DNA of 64,000 nucleotides from Calliopsis andreniformis. Taxonomy: Eukaryota; Arthropoda; Insecta; Hymenoptera; Andrenidae. The notes below the pieces were generated by a model. That model ran no database searches. It was not told the DNA's origin and was given only the letters and a program-made list of their open reading frames with translations. The stretch's first letter is position 1. Every line of letters begins with the position of its first letter. Position numbers and translations under genes: made by a program. Location: assembly GCF_051401765.1 (NCBI RefSeq), contig NC_135067.1:20765501-20829500 (forward strand), read 5' to 3'. Positions 12,401-25,178 of the stretch are shown in pieces.

Positions 12401-14249
12401 CCCCAGGGTCGGTATAAATGTCCATAAATGCTTTGATAGATGAACAAGTATTCTAGATATCGATAGCAGTTTCGACAGTCCTGTAGTAGAATGGGAGGAC
12501 GCTAACGATTAAGTGGCAATGCACATTTTGGCGCCCTCGAATACCTGCACAACGAAGGACAGCGCAAGCGCGGAGTTCATACACCTGTAGCGCGGCGCGA
12601 GGGAAAGAGTTCGATCGATGGCAATCCGACCTGGTCTAGATGCACACGTTCCGACCATTTACCTCTCCGCCGCTCCACGATCCGCAGCTGTCTATATACA
12701 CAGACGTACGCGTGTATACATCCACGTGAAGATGAACGGGGCAACAGGTGGGTTCACGCTGAATCCGCTTTGACCCGTTTCGACGAGTTTCCGTTCCGCG
12801 TCCCGTCGGAGGAAATTTCCTGCACGTTTGCCGCGCAACCTTTCCGAACGCGTTTAGCCATGGCTCACGGGAATTCTGCGAGCCTTTTTTACTCTCATAA
12901 ATTCAGCGCAACGATGTGAGAATGAAGCAAGCGCGCGGTTGAAAAAAACCTTAATCGGTAAATTTTATGTTCTGGAATTGGTCACGCCGACGGAAATAAT
13001 TTCGATACTGAGTTTAATACAGGAAAGAAATTGTGAAATGTCTAATTAAAGTCAACTGAGAAGATATGTTACAGTTCAGGTCTAATAACATTTTGACAAC
13101 TTGTTCTTTTGATGACTTTCACTTGAGCAATTATCGTAATCTTAACACTAATGCAATTGTTTTATAGCTCAAGCTTAATATCTAATTCAGGCTCGTTTCA
13201 CGAATTTAAGTCTACACAGATACACGTATATCCTATTATCATTTGCCATATCTACTCCCACGGTACTTCTCGCAAACAATAATTAAATTCTCACCGTTCT
13301 GATGGGTCATAAATTATCTATCGTAACTGAAGACTCAATGACAGATGCAAGAAATCGACTAATTGTATCCCGCGGACATTAAACGAGTGTAGGACGAAAG
13401 ATGCGAATCTTGAATTTCTGTGACGCACATTTATGCAAATCGGCTGGAGAGCGAGACGGTGATCGCTCAATTCCTAGACCGGAGAGGCTGCCAGACGATT
13501 TCACGCTTTTTCTCACATGAAAATTAGCAGCTTGAGAGCACCGTACGTTCACGGCCAAGCTTTTTTCCAACTACTGCTAAATAAACGTTCTCGCGGCCCT
13601 CGAGGCATTCTGGATCGTTTGTTCATGTATGATCTTCATTACGCGAAATTAGCACTGTGCAAATATGGCCGCACCCACGCGTACAGCTCGTGTCTGGCTT
13701 TGCGATATTCCCTTACTTTTTCCTCGTTCGTGAAATTAACACCTGCTACGTTCAGCCTTTTCCTGACGTTCTGACAGGAACTTGCACTCAATCCTGAACA
13801 CATTAACGTACATATCTCAAATTTTTATAAAGGAATCGGTGACTCGAGAAATACCAGCATTCACTCCATGAAGAAAACTTCGTCAACCAAACGTTCTCAC
13901 GTGGAAAATTCTCAAAAGTGCATTATGCTCGTGGTCGTTATAGAAACGGGATATTAACGGGGAGCTAAATAACTCGAGCTAACAGGACTCTGAAGCAGCT
14001 GGAACGGCTGGTGGTCGCGAAGCGTGGGAAGTTATGCAAAAAGAGTGATTGCTCGGCCAAGGAGACACCGTAGCGATATCACGGCTCTTTAAACAGTCGC
14101 GGCGCGAACTAGCTAGCAAAGTTCCTTTCAAGTTCGCGCGAAATCGTGGACGAAAAACTAAAGAGGAACGGAACCAGTATTTGCCCTGCCAGTATTTCAC
14201 GCTCATAATCGGCGACGTTACAAAACCAGTCGAGCACAGAAAGACTTAC
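9411..14249. other. Non-coding stretch with CpG-rich middle
   Basis: About 10.3-12.2 kb is CpG-dense with overlapping short frames on both strands. About 12.9-13.4 kb is AT-rich. A minus-strand donor-like GTAAGTG near 11.88 kb has no clear matching acceptor. No gene recognised. Confidence 0.45.
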
Positions 14250-14360
14250 CTGGCGGCCGTGTGTATCCACTTGCTGTCACGCGTAAAATATTTTTACCGA
14301 GCCACGTCCGTTTCATCCGTTTCTTGTCGCTGCTGGCGTCGCCGTCACCATATCCTCGCT
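14250..14360 (-). CDS. Candidate cassette exon, 111 nt, phase 1-1
   Basis: On the minus strand a good acceptor, ...TCTATTTTGTATTACAG, precedes the block and a near-perfect donor, CCAG|GTAAGTCTT, follows it. Two of the three frames contain stops. The third is open end to end, uses two leading bases and leaves one trailing base. Its length (37 codons) and matching phases would let it be skipped without a frameshift. The peptide begins RGYGDGDASSDKKRMKR, acidic then strongly basic, and ends near GYTRPP. I do not recognise it. If the preceding exon ended in T, the junction codon would be TAG. Open frames of this size with splice signals also occur by chance, so this is a candidate only. Confidence 0.3.
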
Positions 14361-16443
14361 CTGTAATACAAAATAGACCTTGAAGTCAGGAATTACTAAT
14401 GTAATACCTGAACTTGAGTTCGTCAATGTTTAATTATGTTCTATGAGCGTAAATTCCTTATGGAGGTTTGAAGTGTTCAGTCTTCGAAGAATAGGGGCAC
14501 ACGATGAAGCTCAAGTCTGAGTATTTCATGTCTCCATAATTTTAACTTTGGCTGTAACGATGGATAACTGAATTTCAACTATTATTAAACCACAAGCCGG
14601 TTTAACAACAACGGATATCGACAATACAGCTATCCAACGAGGATTGCACAATTAATTTTCCCCAAGTGACATCGCTAAGTCTTCGGGGAAACCTTACATT
14701 CTACGCCGGGCTAATTGCTTTCGCGTAGGCACGCTGGAAAGCTCGCTGTGTTTTCGAGTAACAGTTAAACAACCCTTCCGCGGGATCGAGAGTATCGTAA
14801 CTTAAACGGTCGATCTTAAGACGGGTTTCGTGGATAATGTTTAATTAACTTCCATCTGTCGACCATTTTATACAGTCTGCGTTCTATTACTACCTCTGAC
14901 GATGAAATGGAATTCGCGATGAAACGGGGAAATTCTAAGGTATCCGTATAGTAATTCATCAACGAAGAGTTTGACGTCTTTGCTGCTGCGCCTCGATTCT
15001 TTCCAGAAAACAGAGACAGCGCAGTCAATGAAACGGGGGAAAGATGGAGGAACATGCAATGCAGATTTAAATACGAATTAATTAACGTTCAGAGCTCCAC
15101 GGGAACTAAATTAATTAGCGCTCGTGAATTTAGAGTTTAAATTCGAAGAGAGCAAATTGATCTGGAAGCTTTAAATCTGCGATGGCTTTATTTAACTCCT
15201 GTTTGGCTTCACTTAATTGAATGAAAAAAAAGAGGAAATTTAGTCATTGATACGGAAGAAACTTAAATACCGTCGATAAGAAGATTCTGAATTTATTATC
15301 CGCGAGGTGTTGGTAGAATATGTATGAGAAATGTGAATGGATGTTCAAGTGCGAATGAAACTACTATGTAGGTATTTCTATAGACTAAATTACTGGTAAT
15401 ATGATTTTCGAAAACATTCGAGACTAGCTGTTATACGTCCTTTAAGGAAACACATAAAAATGCAAATAAAGATTTAGTACGATTAACGACTATAGTAATG
15501 ACATTCAAGAATTTGCGACAAAGAAGATATATGTAATTAGAAGCAGGTGGTTTCACAGTTAATGCCTCGAGACAGAAACGATAATAATTTTAGAATGCAA
15601 AAATGACAACGCGCGCCATGTTACCTTATACTTAACGAAATCGAGGGATTACCAAAAACCGGGTCCGTTATTTCGTATTTCTCGGATAACGATATTCCAG
15701 CGTGATCGAGTTTATCAGCTTACGATCTCCGTGAAAAATCGTCCAGGCCGAGGGTCTTACTCCTCGTTTAGTCAAACAATTTGGAACACCTAATCACGAT
15801 CACTCGCCGTGGCTTCACGTGCACCGCTCACGAACCTCTAATTCAATAAAAATTTAATGGCGGTAGACGATGACTAGGCCGAAGCACGGACCGTGGCCAG
15901 GTCGATATGGAGGCCCGGCTGATCCTCGTAGCCGGCGGCTAGCATCATCGTGGCAAGGATCGGGAGAGAGAGTCCTTATCAGATTTACCGACCCCTCTTT
16001 CGGCTAAGCGGGACGATAGGACGAGAGAAAGGAGAAGAAAAAAACCGCAGCAAGGCAGAGAGAGAGCTCAGAGCCTCGGGGACGCAACGTCGTCGGCGAC
16101 GACGACGACTCCTTGAATATTTCAGGATTCGCGGGGGGCTCCGACCGCCTTCACAATGCCTCGGATGCACTCAAGCCACCCTCCTGCTACCAGCCTATCG
16201 TCCGAGATATTAACAAGGCATCGTTATGACTGGTGGCCAGCCAGGCCAGACCCGATTTGTCGGGGCTACTAAAAAAGGAGGTTCCCATTGAAAACGTTCG
16301 AGACGCCGCAGTTTAAAGGCGGGAAAGTCCCCTTTTTCCCGAGGAACGTATCAACTGTGGAACGACCTAGAGAGTTAAGCCACAATCACGATATAAACTA
16401 GAAGAAAGAGCTTTATGGAGCATGCAATCCGCGAATCTAGAGA
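14361..16443. other. Non-coding stretch
   Basis: AT-rich to about 15.6 kb, then CpG-rich near 15.9-16.2 kb with a CGTCGTCGGCGACGACGACG-like triplet run at about 16086-16110. Nothing gene-like. Confidence 0.45.
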
Positions 16444-16720
16444 TTTCAAATTTTTAACGGTTAAATTTTCAAATTTTCAAATTTGTAACGGTCAAATTTT
16501 CAAATTTTTAACGGTTAAATTTTCAAATTTGTAACGGTCAAATTTTCAAATTTTTAACAGTCAAATTTTCAAATTTGTAACAGTTATGTTTTCAAATTTT
16601 TAACGGTTGTATTTTCAAATTTTCAAATTTTTGACGGCTATATTTTTAAATTTTCAAATTTTTGACGGCTATATTTTTAAATTTTCAAAATTGTAACGGT
16701 TATATTTTCAAATTTTTATA
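16444..16720. repeat. Minisatellite of 23- and 31-base units
   Basis: Tandem array of an AT-rich unit of the form TTTTCAAATTTNTAACGGT. The TAACGG-type word starts at 16455, 16486, 16509, 16532, 16555, 16578, 16601, 16632, 16663 and 16694. The steps are therefore 31, five of 23, then 31, 31, 31. The longer unit is the shorter one plus an 8-base duplication (AAATTTTC). Late units change the word to TGACGG and two middle ones to TAACAG. The array is diverged enough to be old. The core word resembles the YAACNG Myb-type recognition site, but nothing shows that it is bound. Confidence 0.9.
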
Positions 16721-16724
16721 TTTA

Positions 16725-19700
16725 ATTGTTATCCATCGTAAGTCTTTTTAAAGCACCATTCATGGTACTTCACCACCGAACATTGATCCTCCGCCCTTTA
16801 ACAAAGGGAAACCACCGAAAAATTTTCCTTTCTCCTTGATCCCACATCATTGGAAAATCGTGTAGCCTATTTTTTAAGAATCCAGCTCTTTCTCTTTCCA
16901 CGTCGCCAAGGGGAGCCCTTCCCCTACACGATTTGGGTTATTATGCTCTCGTCATCGACCCGTCGAAAGTCGGGGGAGTCGAATAGACTTCCGTGACTAG
17001 GCGGATTACGTACATCGACGCGGAAAGGCGAAATTAATCAGGCAACCGGCACACCGCCCCCTCTTTCTCTCTAACTATCGAGCGGCTGACGGGCGAAGCG
17101 GATCGAAGCTTCGAAACCTTTTGTTTTCGATTAGAAGTGGAGTTTCCTTTCCCCATGACCGGAAAAGGGGAGGCCGTACCACGAAATGTTTTATTCTCTT
17201 TGGACCCACTCATGTGGCTATCGTCTCTCGTATTGGCAATTCCATCGATGGCTTTGTCCTATGTTTGAACTCTTTCTGATGATTGAAATACGAGCGACCA
17301 TGAGTTTCGTGGGAGCTTCTTGTCTTCGAGAAGCAAGAAACGAATCTAATAGAAGTAACGTTTGATTCGTCACGGATAAAGGATACCTACTCTTTCCTGG
17401 GGTAGCCGCAGAACATAGCAACCCATTAGGAAATTGAAGGTCACAGGGGGAATTTGAGATCGAAATACAATCATCGGGACTGTTATTTCAGAATCACATT
17501 AATCTTCGAATTGGAGAAACGTGGTACGCAGAGTAGAAAAGGAGCAACAGCGAATCTCGCACTTAAGAGCCGTCGAATTGCACACGAGATACGTCGTCGA
17601 AGGAGGTCGGCCATATTTCACGCGTTTTCTTCGACACGATACGCGGTGGAATCGGTCTGGAATTACACATCTCTCTCCAGGACGCATTGAGCCCGAATGG
17701 AACGGTCCTGTATTGGCCGGTAATCTCGCATTGTCTCAGCGGTGTCAGTTGGAGAGTGACAAATGCGCCCTCGAAGGCAGGTCCTAAGGATATACCTGGC
17801 TATCTCGGTACCTGCGTCTCCTGCATACGTGTACGTAGCTGGCGAACCAGCAGGGCGAAACTCTGATGCACACCGTATCCTCGTAGACCCAGATTAGGCT
17901 CTAAAACCCTTGCCGAGATAACGGGACCGCTAAGCTGTCCATTCGTCTATTGGTCCATCCTTCGTTCTCTGTAATGGAACACGGGGAAGCCTTAGCTTGC
18001 GTCTCGCGATTGCCTTCAGACCTTCTAGCCAGCTAAGATACCGGGAACTCGGGCAGATTTCGTTCTTACGATACTTTTTCCATATCTTCTGACCTGAGAG
18101 ATAATAAAACGTCTACGATAAAGGCGAATGAAATGCCTAAAATTCTTAGAACTGGGAATATCAACTGGGGATTCAGTTTTATGACACGTTTCTGCTCAGC
18201 GCCGTTTCTTAATGCGGTTTGCAATCTGTCAAGGTCAAAGAGCCCATGAAAGTTCAGAGGAACTCTTTTTTTTGCGGCTGCAGTGGCAAGATTAACACCT
18301 TACGAGGAACGAGAAGGATTTGAGAAGATATATGTACAATATTTCCTGGGAGCCTATGAATACAGAATAGTTTTCTTTATTTTCGGTTGTGTCTTGAGGT
18401 TTGGTTACGGAATTGCTACTAACTTCGTGGAGAATAACTAGTTCTTATTTGAGTAAAATATTTCTGACGTTATATGTGGTAGTTAAATCAATAATAGAGC
18501 CGTCATTTTAGACGGTAGACGACGGCTTATTCCAAAGCTTCCAGAAATAGTTCTCCGTTCATGCATATTTAGTATAACGTATGAAATTTGACGCGATTAG
18601 TACTTGCTCATATGATGCAGGAAATATACGTCATAAGGTCAGGAAATCAGTTTGTCATGAAAGGTGAAACGTTTATGCTGCTATATAAAATACCATTTGA
18701 TATGCACCATGGCGTTTAAAATTAAGCTTCACGAATATTTCTATTAATTTCCAGGTGAAACGACTCTCAGACAATCTTGAAAAATAAAACCTCCAGAAAA
18801 TTAAACTAGTATGTACTTGAAATAGATGCACTGAGTTATTAGAGAATTGAAATTTCTTCGTTCCAATGCATTCTGAATGGAAGAGTTCTCTGCATTTCCC
18901 ATTCCACGTGCAACTAAAGGAACAGATAGTGACGAATAGAAGGTACAGATACGCGGCGGGATGACAGTTTGACGACTTGAGAAATGTTTGAGTTATCATC
19001 GGGATGACAACCACATTTAACCTGCCATAAAATAGCACTCTGCTGTGCTTTTACGACGAGACCATGGCGCGCGACCGTTCGAACGTCAGTAACACGGCGA
19101 AATGCAGATAAGTTATTCCAAAGCTTACAGGGCAGTCCACTTTTCCCCAGCTTGAACGAGTTGTCTCTCGGGACTACTGTCTATTATCTAATCGACCACG
19201 AACATTCTATCGCTCCCTTGCTTTCGAATTCCTCCCTCAAACCAACTTTTCATTTCACGAAAGTCGGTAGAAGAGTTCAAAATGGATAACACGGATACTT
19301 ACCAAGAATTCTAAGGCAAAGTAGACGCAAGCGGTTCTAAACTTTTGACTAGGAGGGTACCTATGAATTCGGTGAATAAAGGGATAGAATTTTCCAAAGG
19401 GTAAATCGCGTTACTCCGTAAATCACGTTTAATTTCTTCGAAAACCATTTACGGTCGGCCTTCAGCCCCGTGTCTCACCCCCAACTACAACTTTCCTCGT
19501 TCTCGCTTCGGTCGTAATCACGGGATCAAACTTTTACGAGGGGAAATCTGGCCCGCGTGGAGAGCCATGTCGAAGGTCAGGGAAGATACAGGCACCTATG
19601 GGACAACAATGGTAAAGTCTGTCGAGGGGTGCATCCCATTAGCGGTGGCTGCCGGTGGAGTGTGGCTCGAAATGATTGCCCGAAGCAATACTGCAAGAAC

Positions 19701-22700
19701 ATGTCATACATTATTAACGCGCGCGCAGGACACACGCCCACTGTCTAATAGCCAATATATATTCATCGGCTTAATTGATTTCTCGCGCGTACCGAGAGTC
19801 GTCTTCGTGAAGGTCGGCCGCGCCACTTGCGCCGCGAACCAATCAACTTTTACTTTCCGTTTAGGTGCACGCGATGTCCGTTTCAGACAGCTGGTGCAAC
19901 GAATGCTGCAACTCGAAGCGAGCTTCTAAGATGTCAGGGAATAAAGGGCACTTGATGTTTTGAAATTCTGAGCCAACCCCTTCACTGCAGCGTGATTTCA
20001 CCGGAGGCCTGCTATTGTGTAGTTTGTCACAGTTTCACTTTGACTATGGCAATACAGAGAAGGATATTTATATTTGTGGAGCAGCGCTATTTGGGATCTC
20101 TTAACTAATTTTAAGTGTCTTTACCTGTCGTTAAACGGAAATACTCTCAATTATTCATAGTTAATCAAGAGATATTTAATACTTCAATGTATGTCAGTAA
20201 TGCACTTCAAAAATTTGAAATTCCAATTTCCTATGGGATTACCAGAGTGGCAAACGTTGTGATAAGTGCCTCTTTCCTGAATAATCTACTTTGATAAGTG
20301 TTTTCATAGTAGCATGATATTCAAGCGAGAAGGATATTGATTGCAGTAGAAACTAGCAGCAAATAGTATGTGTAAATTGTGTGTCCAAGCATTTTTCCGG
20401 GCTTAATGCCTTGTAAAAGCCATCGAGGTTAACGTACTACAGTTTCTGGCACGAGCAAAATATTTCTTCGGGATTCAGCGTACCGTGCTGTGACCGCAAA
20501 TCGCGCTAATTTTATCAGTAACCACAGACGTCACTGACCTACAGTACCCAGCATTCCCTTGTTCGCAGATGCAATTAATTTTTGCCCCTAGCCACGAATG
20601 GAATTAATAGCCACGTTATCTGCAATGTTTAATTAACACTTTGACGTAGTACATACCTAAATGTTTCGAAAGCTAAAGCTACAATTGCATAGCCAAAATT
20701 TAATCCTCCAACTAATATTTCACGTTAGAATATTTTCCACCCATTCTCTACAATATATCAATAAAGTGTTACCAGATCGGCATAAAGTGTTTACTTCTTC
20801 ACAAATTATGTCAAAGGACGGTGAGGTCCCTTGATTAAAGGAGACAACCTAGGATACGGACATCCTAGCGTAAAAGGGGAGAAAAGTGTTCCATTACCTC
20901 GGGGCAGGTTCTTGTTATTAACAATTTCCACGTTCTGCCATCTTCAGCCGCTTAATACCCCATGAAGGTAAAGTGACAGTTCAGTGAGAGAGAGAAAGAG
21001 GAGCACGTGGTTGGACAGAACTGCAAAGGCGAGCGATAAAACCCGTGTCCAAGTTCCCATTCACTCTATGACCCATAAACCCGGTGAGCCTCTGCAGCGG
21101 TTATCTTCTGGGTAGGTAGCTGGTCGCTGCTGCTAGGCTAGGATAAAAAACTACGTAACGGTGCCTCATTAACGCGGGCGGATTCCACTTTGAGCGAGCT
21201 GGCTCAAAGGGTGGAAAAATAATTGAGGAGAGGCGTCGGTAAACCGGGCCAGAGAAGGAGGCTGCGGCGAAACGCGGGGGCTGAAGGAAGCGGAGTACAC
21301 GGAAGACGTCTTCCGGGCGACCATGATCCACACCACTCTTCCTATCTCCTTTATCCCCCGTCTCCCTCCTCCCTGGCCATATGGTTTCCTCTTCTCCGTC
21401 GATTCTTTCTCCAGCGAGCTTCGAACCCTTCTTATTTCCATAGACGGCACCCTACGGCGAGCACGAATGCATTCAGCGCGAGACTCAACCCCCATAGACG
21501 CGTGGTTTGTCCCTCCAGGAGAGAGGGCAAGCTGGGAAGAGCAGCGAGACCGACGAAGAGAGTCGCGGACGCGGGGGAGGAGGGATTATAAAAGGAGAAA
21601 GATTTACAACCCTCGTATGAAATTCATACGCACTTCGCACCTACCACTGTCTACACTTTGAAGGCATCAAAGAGCCTCTTCCCGTCTCTCTCCTATCAAT
21701 AACATCTCTCTCTCCCTCTTCTGCACCCGACGCTGCGCCTCCACTCACAGGAGCTGGCGGAAAGGACGAGGGGGACGATGGTGCGAACAAGAGAAATCCT
21801 GTGTCGTAATCGAACTTCTCGGTTCTACTCGACGTCCCTTGAAAAACCACCGGGGCAGAGGGAGGACCGAGAGGCGATGGAAGACGCTTGGGGAAAAGGG
21901 GTAGGAGCGATCACGAGCTCAACCATCGCGTATCCAGGAAATGTCGAGGAGAGACGGATCGGCCGGCTGGAGTCGAGTCCTTCGTGCCTAATAACCGTCC
22001 CTTCTCGCTCGCGACACGTATCCGCGGGGCTGCGGCAAAGGAGATTGCGCAGCCCCTCGTGGGGCAAAGCGCACCGGCCACCCCGGTCGACAGTCACCCC
22101 ATCGGCCTGCTAGCAATGGACGCGGCCCTGCACAGAGGAGCGTCGCCAATGGCTGTTTCGACGGGAAATTATTACCAGCCGTAATAATCCGGGAGAATTA
22201 CGGTGTATTACAACCCTGTTAAGGGAGAAAGAGCGGTTCTCGAAGGGGTGGATACTGTCGTATATCGGGGGACTGCTGACGTTGGAGTCGCTGATGGAAA
22301 AAGTGAGAAGAGCGGTGCTTCCTTCGTTTACCTCGCTCCTAGACGAGCGGAAGTTACTGCACCCTGATATTTACAACCCTGACCACGGTCCCCGTACTGT
22401 GGGACAGTTAGTCGGGCGAAGACCTCTTTCCAAAGAGGGTCGTAGCTTCCTTTTGTTGGGAGCAATTTTTTGTTATCGTAAACGCGAAATCGCTTTTCGG
22501 AGACGATTTCCATTGAGATTGTGCATCCTGTTAGAAGGGATTAACATTTGCAGCTACATTTCCGGTTAAAAGGAAATTCTACGGAATTACCGTACGATCG
22601 TCTAACTGGGAACTGATTTTCTTTATCACCCAATTTCACGGTTTATGTTAATTCCAGCGGATTTGTAAGGCTCGTTATTTATTCTAATTTATGCTGATCG

Positions 22701-25118
22701 AAGGGGAGGTCGGAATATTGTCTCGTGAATCAGGGGAAGAGAGAGAAAAAGTCGGAGCAGGTAGTCGCGTCATAACTGCGAGATGGTAAGCCCGGAGACG
22801 CCGGTCCTAATCCTCTTGACGAGCCAGGACCTCGTCGATATGCCGGTCGTAACAAAGCCTCTTCCGGTCTATAAATCTCATCCGGCAAAGTGCGAACGTC
22901 ATCGTCGAGGACGTCGATGGACGTAATTCCGAGTCGGCCTCGTAAATCCGAGGCATCGGTCATGGTCAAACCTGGGAAAATAAAGAGGTTCGCGGAAAAG
23001 TGACATCTAACGTTTCACAATCAAGTAATAAATCAATCGAGGTCCCTGACTCGAGGACGAATCCTTTTGCGTCAAGTGCATCTATAGTACAGCAATAAAT
23101 ATCTGAATTTTGAATATTTAATTAATGGGGATTACACAAAAGCGAAACAAACCACAGCGTTTACCATAAGACACTCGTCATAGGCATAGACAGCAATGTT
23201 ACAGTATATAGCAAGAAGAAATAGAAGGGAACCCTTGTAAAGACAATACTCGCGATGAACGCACTGTCAGAGCGTCACAAACGGCACCGAAGACTCGGGA
23301 GAGGGCGAGTAAAAGCATCGCCATTCCGCGACTTCAAACGCTGGGATCCGCAATTGCTGAAGCGTCGCGGAACGATTGCTCACCCGTCCAACAGGGGTGT
23401 GTTCACGCTAATGGTTCTCGCCCGACGAACGCCAGTCAGATAAGTTGTAAATATAATTCGCGGCTTTTAACGACTTCAGAGGATCGACAGTGGCGAGGAT
23501 CGCGGCAATGGAAGTCGCGGAGACCTGTTTCGGGTCGGCGACCCGACGATTAATAACGATTTTTCGTGGCACGTCGCCCCCACCTGGTTCGTTCTGCTCG
23601 CATCCGTGCATAACGCGTTGAATGGACTACAGAATGAAAGTGCGGAAGGAGAAGCAGCTAGAGGAGCGAGAGGCACAGGCGAGAAGGGGCGGAGGGGGCT
23701 TTTTTCACGGAAAGACTGCGAACGGAAGTTGCCAGGGGCGGCGCACCCTTGGTGGGTGGGCCTGTGGTTGAATTAAAATTGATGGATAAGGGCAGACAGC
23801 CTCGCAATTTTCATCGAATTAAATCGCCCGTGCTGGCGTATTACCTCGTAAGTCCTGTCGCTTCTTCGCGCGGACCCTGACTCGTCTTTGGTCGTGCCTC
23901 CCTTCCTCGGCGAAAATTTTTGCTAGGAGGAGGGGATGTGTTCGTGATCATAATATACCGCTATATCTCGCGTGATTGCTGATCAGCGGCGTAATTAATT
24001 TATGGGACGGTTGATTTGTTCCTCGCTCTGTTATTTATTTTAATATAGAGTGAAAGGAGGTCTGTGACAGACTTTCTCAGGAAAATAGTATCCTAGAAAA
24101 GAAACTGGACTTTAGCTTTTCTTTTTGTTTGCATTCTAAATATTTTATCGAAGATTGAGTTTAAACGAAATTACAAGACCACTTTGTTGACCTTAATTGA
24201 ACAAAGATTAATGTTTAACAGGCTACCACTTGTACCTACGTCGAATGGGAACCCTCGTAAGAATGAAAGAAGTAATTTACGAGACGCGTAAGGCAATCAT
24301 GACTTTGGGCAATCACTCTTTTTCTCATCTCGATAAATAAGGGTGTTCGTTATCGTCATCTTCGATAAATGTATACTTCTTCGAGACTGTGCATCCTCCT
24401 TTCAAACAAGGAACAGGTGTATTAAGTGAGTTACAATTATTTGCGTTACAACTCCTCGGTTATTGCAGACTAAATCCGAGAAGTTTTGAAAACGACGGAA
24501 GTCGCCAGGGAATGGTTGGAAATCGGACGTTTCGCAAATGCTCCAGTGCTCTTTGTTAGCGGAAGCTTAACAAGACAAATTTCTAGTACTTTGTTTAACG
24601 TTCTTTAACTCTTGCACTACTCGTTGAAACCTGAACACGAATATTTCGCGCTAACTTGAATGTTTCCCGTGGGAAAGAAATTTGAATAATCTCTGATACT
24701 TTTAATAAGGAAAATGAGACTTTTAACGATGCAGAGATATTAAACTTCTAGCAATGTCTATTACTCAGGCTTTAGGGAACAAAAATATTAAACTAGTAAC
24801 TTTTTTGAATTTATTCCCCACCGATAATCTTCATTTCAGATTTGATAGTGAAGTGTACTTAGCAAGTTAAATGAGCCCAATCAAACCAATTGCGCAACAA
24901 GCATTCCACCCTCCCCAGTCAAGGGTTAAAATACACATTTGTCACAATAGCGCATTCATACGAGTTTCTCCCGGTCGGTTCTCGACGTCGCATGAATAAC
25001 CACCCACAAAATTTATGGTAATAAGCTGCCACGAGAGGGACGCTCTGTCGTAAACGCAACACGCCTGAAAATTCTTCGAGTTCAACGTTTCTAATTACCG
25101 TTCGTTTTTCTGTTGCAG
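16725..25118. other. Long stretch without a supported gene
   Basis: About 18-20.9 kb is AT-rich. About 21.1-22.2 kb is CpG-rich, with frames of around 110-120 codons on both strands and a canonical TATAAAAG at 21587-21594 but no initiator at the right distance. A 120-codon frame at 19567-19929 and a minus frame of 121 codons at 18673-19038 show no recognisable features. Introns or intergenic DNA are likely. Confidence 0.45.
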
Positions 25119-25178
25119 GTACGTAATCCAATCAGTCGTTAAGCCAGCACCGGCACAGAAAATCCCGATGGGTACACC
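25119..25178 (+). CDS. Candidate 60-nt cassette exon, phase 2-2
   Basis: A strong acceptor, CGTTCGTTTTTCTGTTGCAG, ends at 25118 and a donor, GTAAGT, starts at 25179. Of the three frames only one is free of stops. It takes one leading base and leaves CC at the end, so the exon is symmetric. Inclusion would insert 20 residues, YVIQSVVKPAPAQKIPMGT plus Pro (CCN). The Lys/Pro/Ala-rich, hydrophilic composition would suit a linker in a larger protein. I do not recognise the parent, and no adjacent exon is certain. This is one of the cleanest splice-site pairs in the window. Confidence 0.35.

Noticed and set aside
19303..19348. Minus-strand 46-nt block with donor CTTG|GTAAGTATC and one open frame
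   Set aside because: The acceptor is weak, and an open frame over 46 bases has little weight.
21587..21594. TATAAAAG in a CpG-rich segment as a promoter
   Set aside because: No initiator at the expected distance and no coding-like block downstream.
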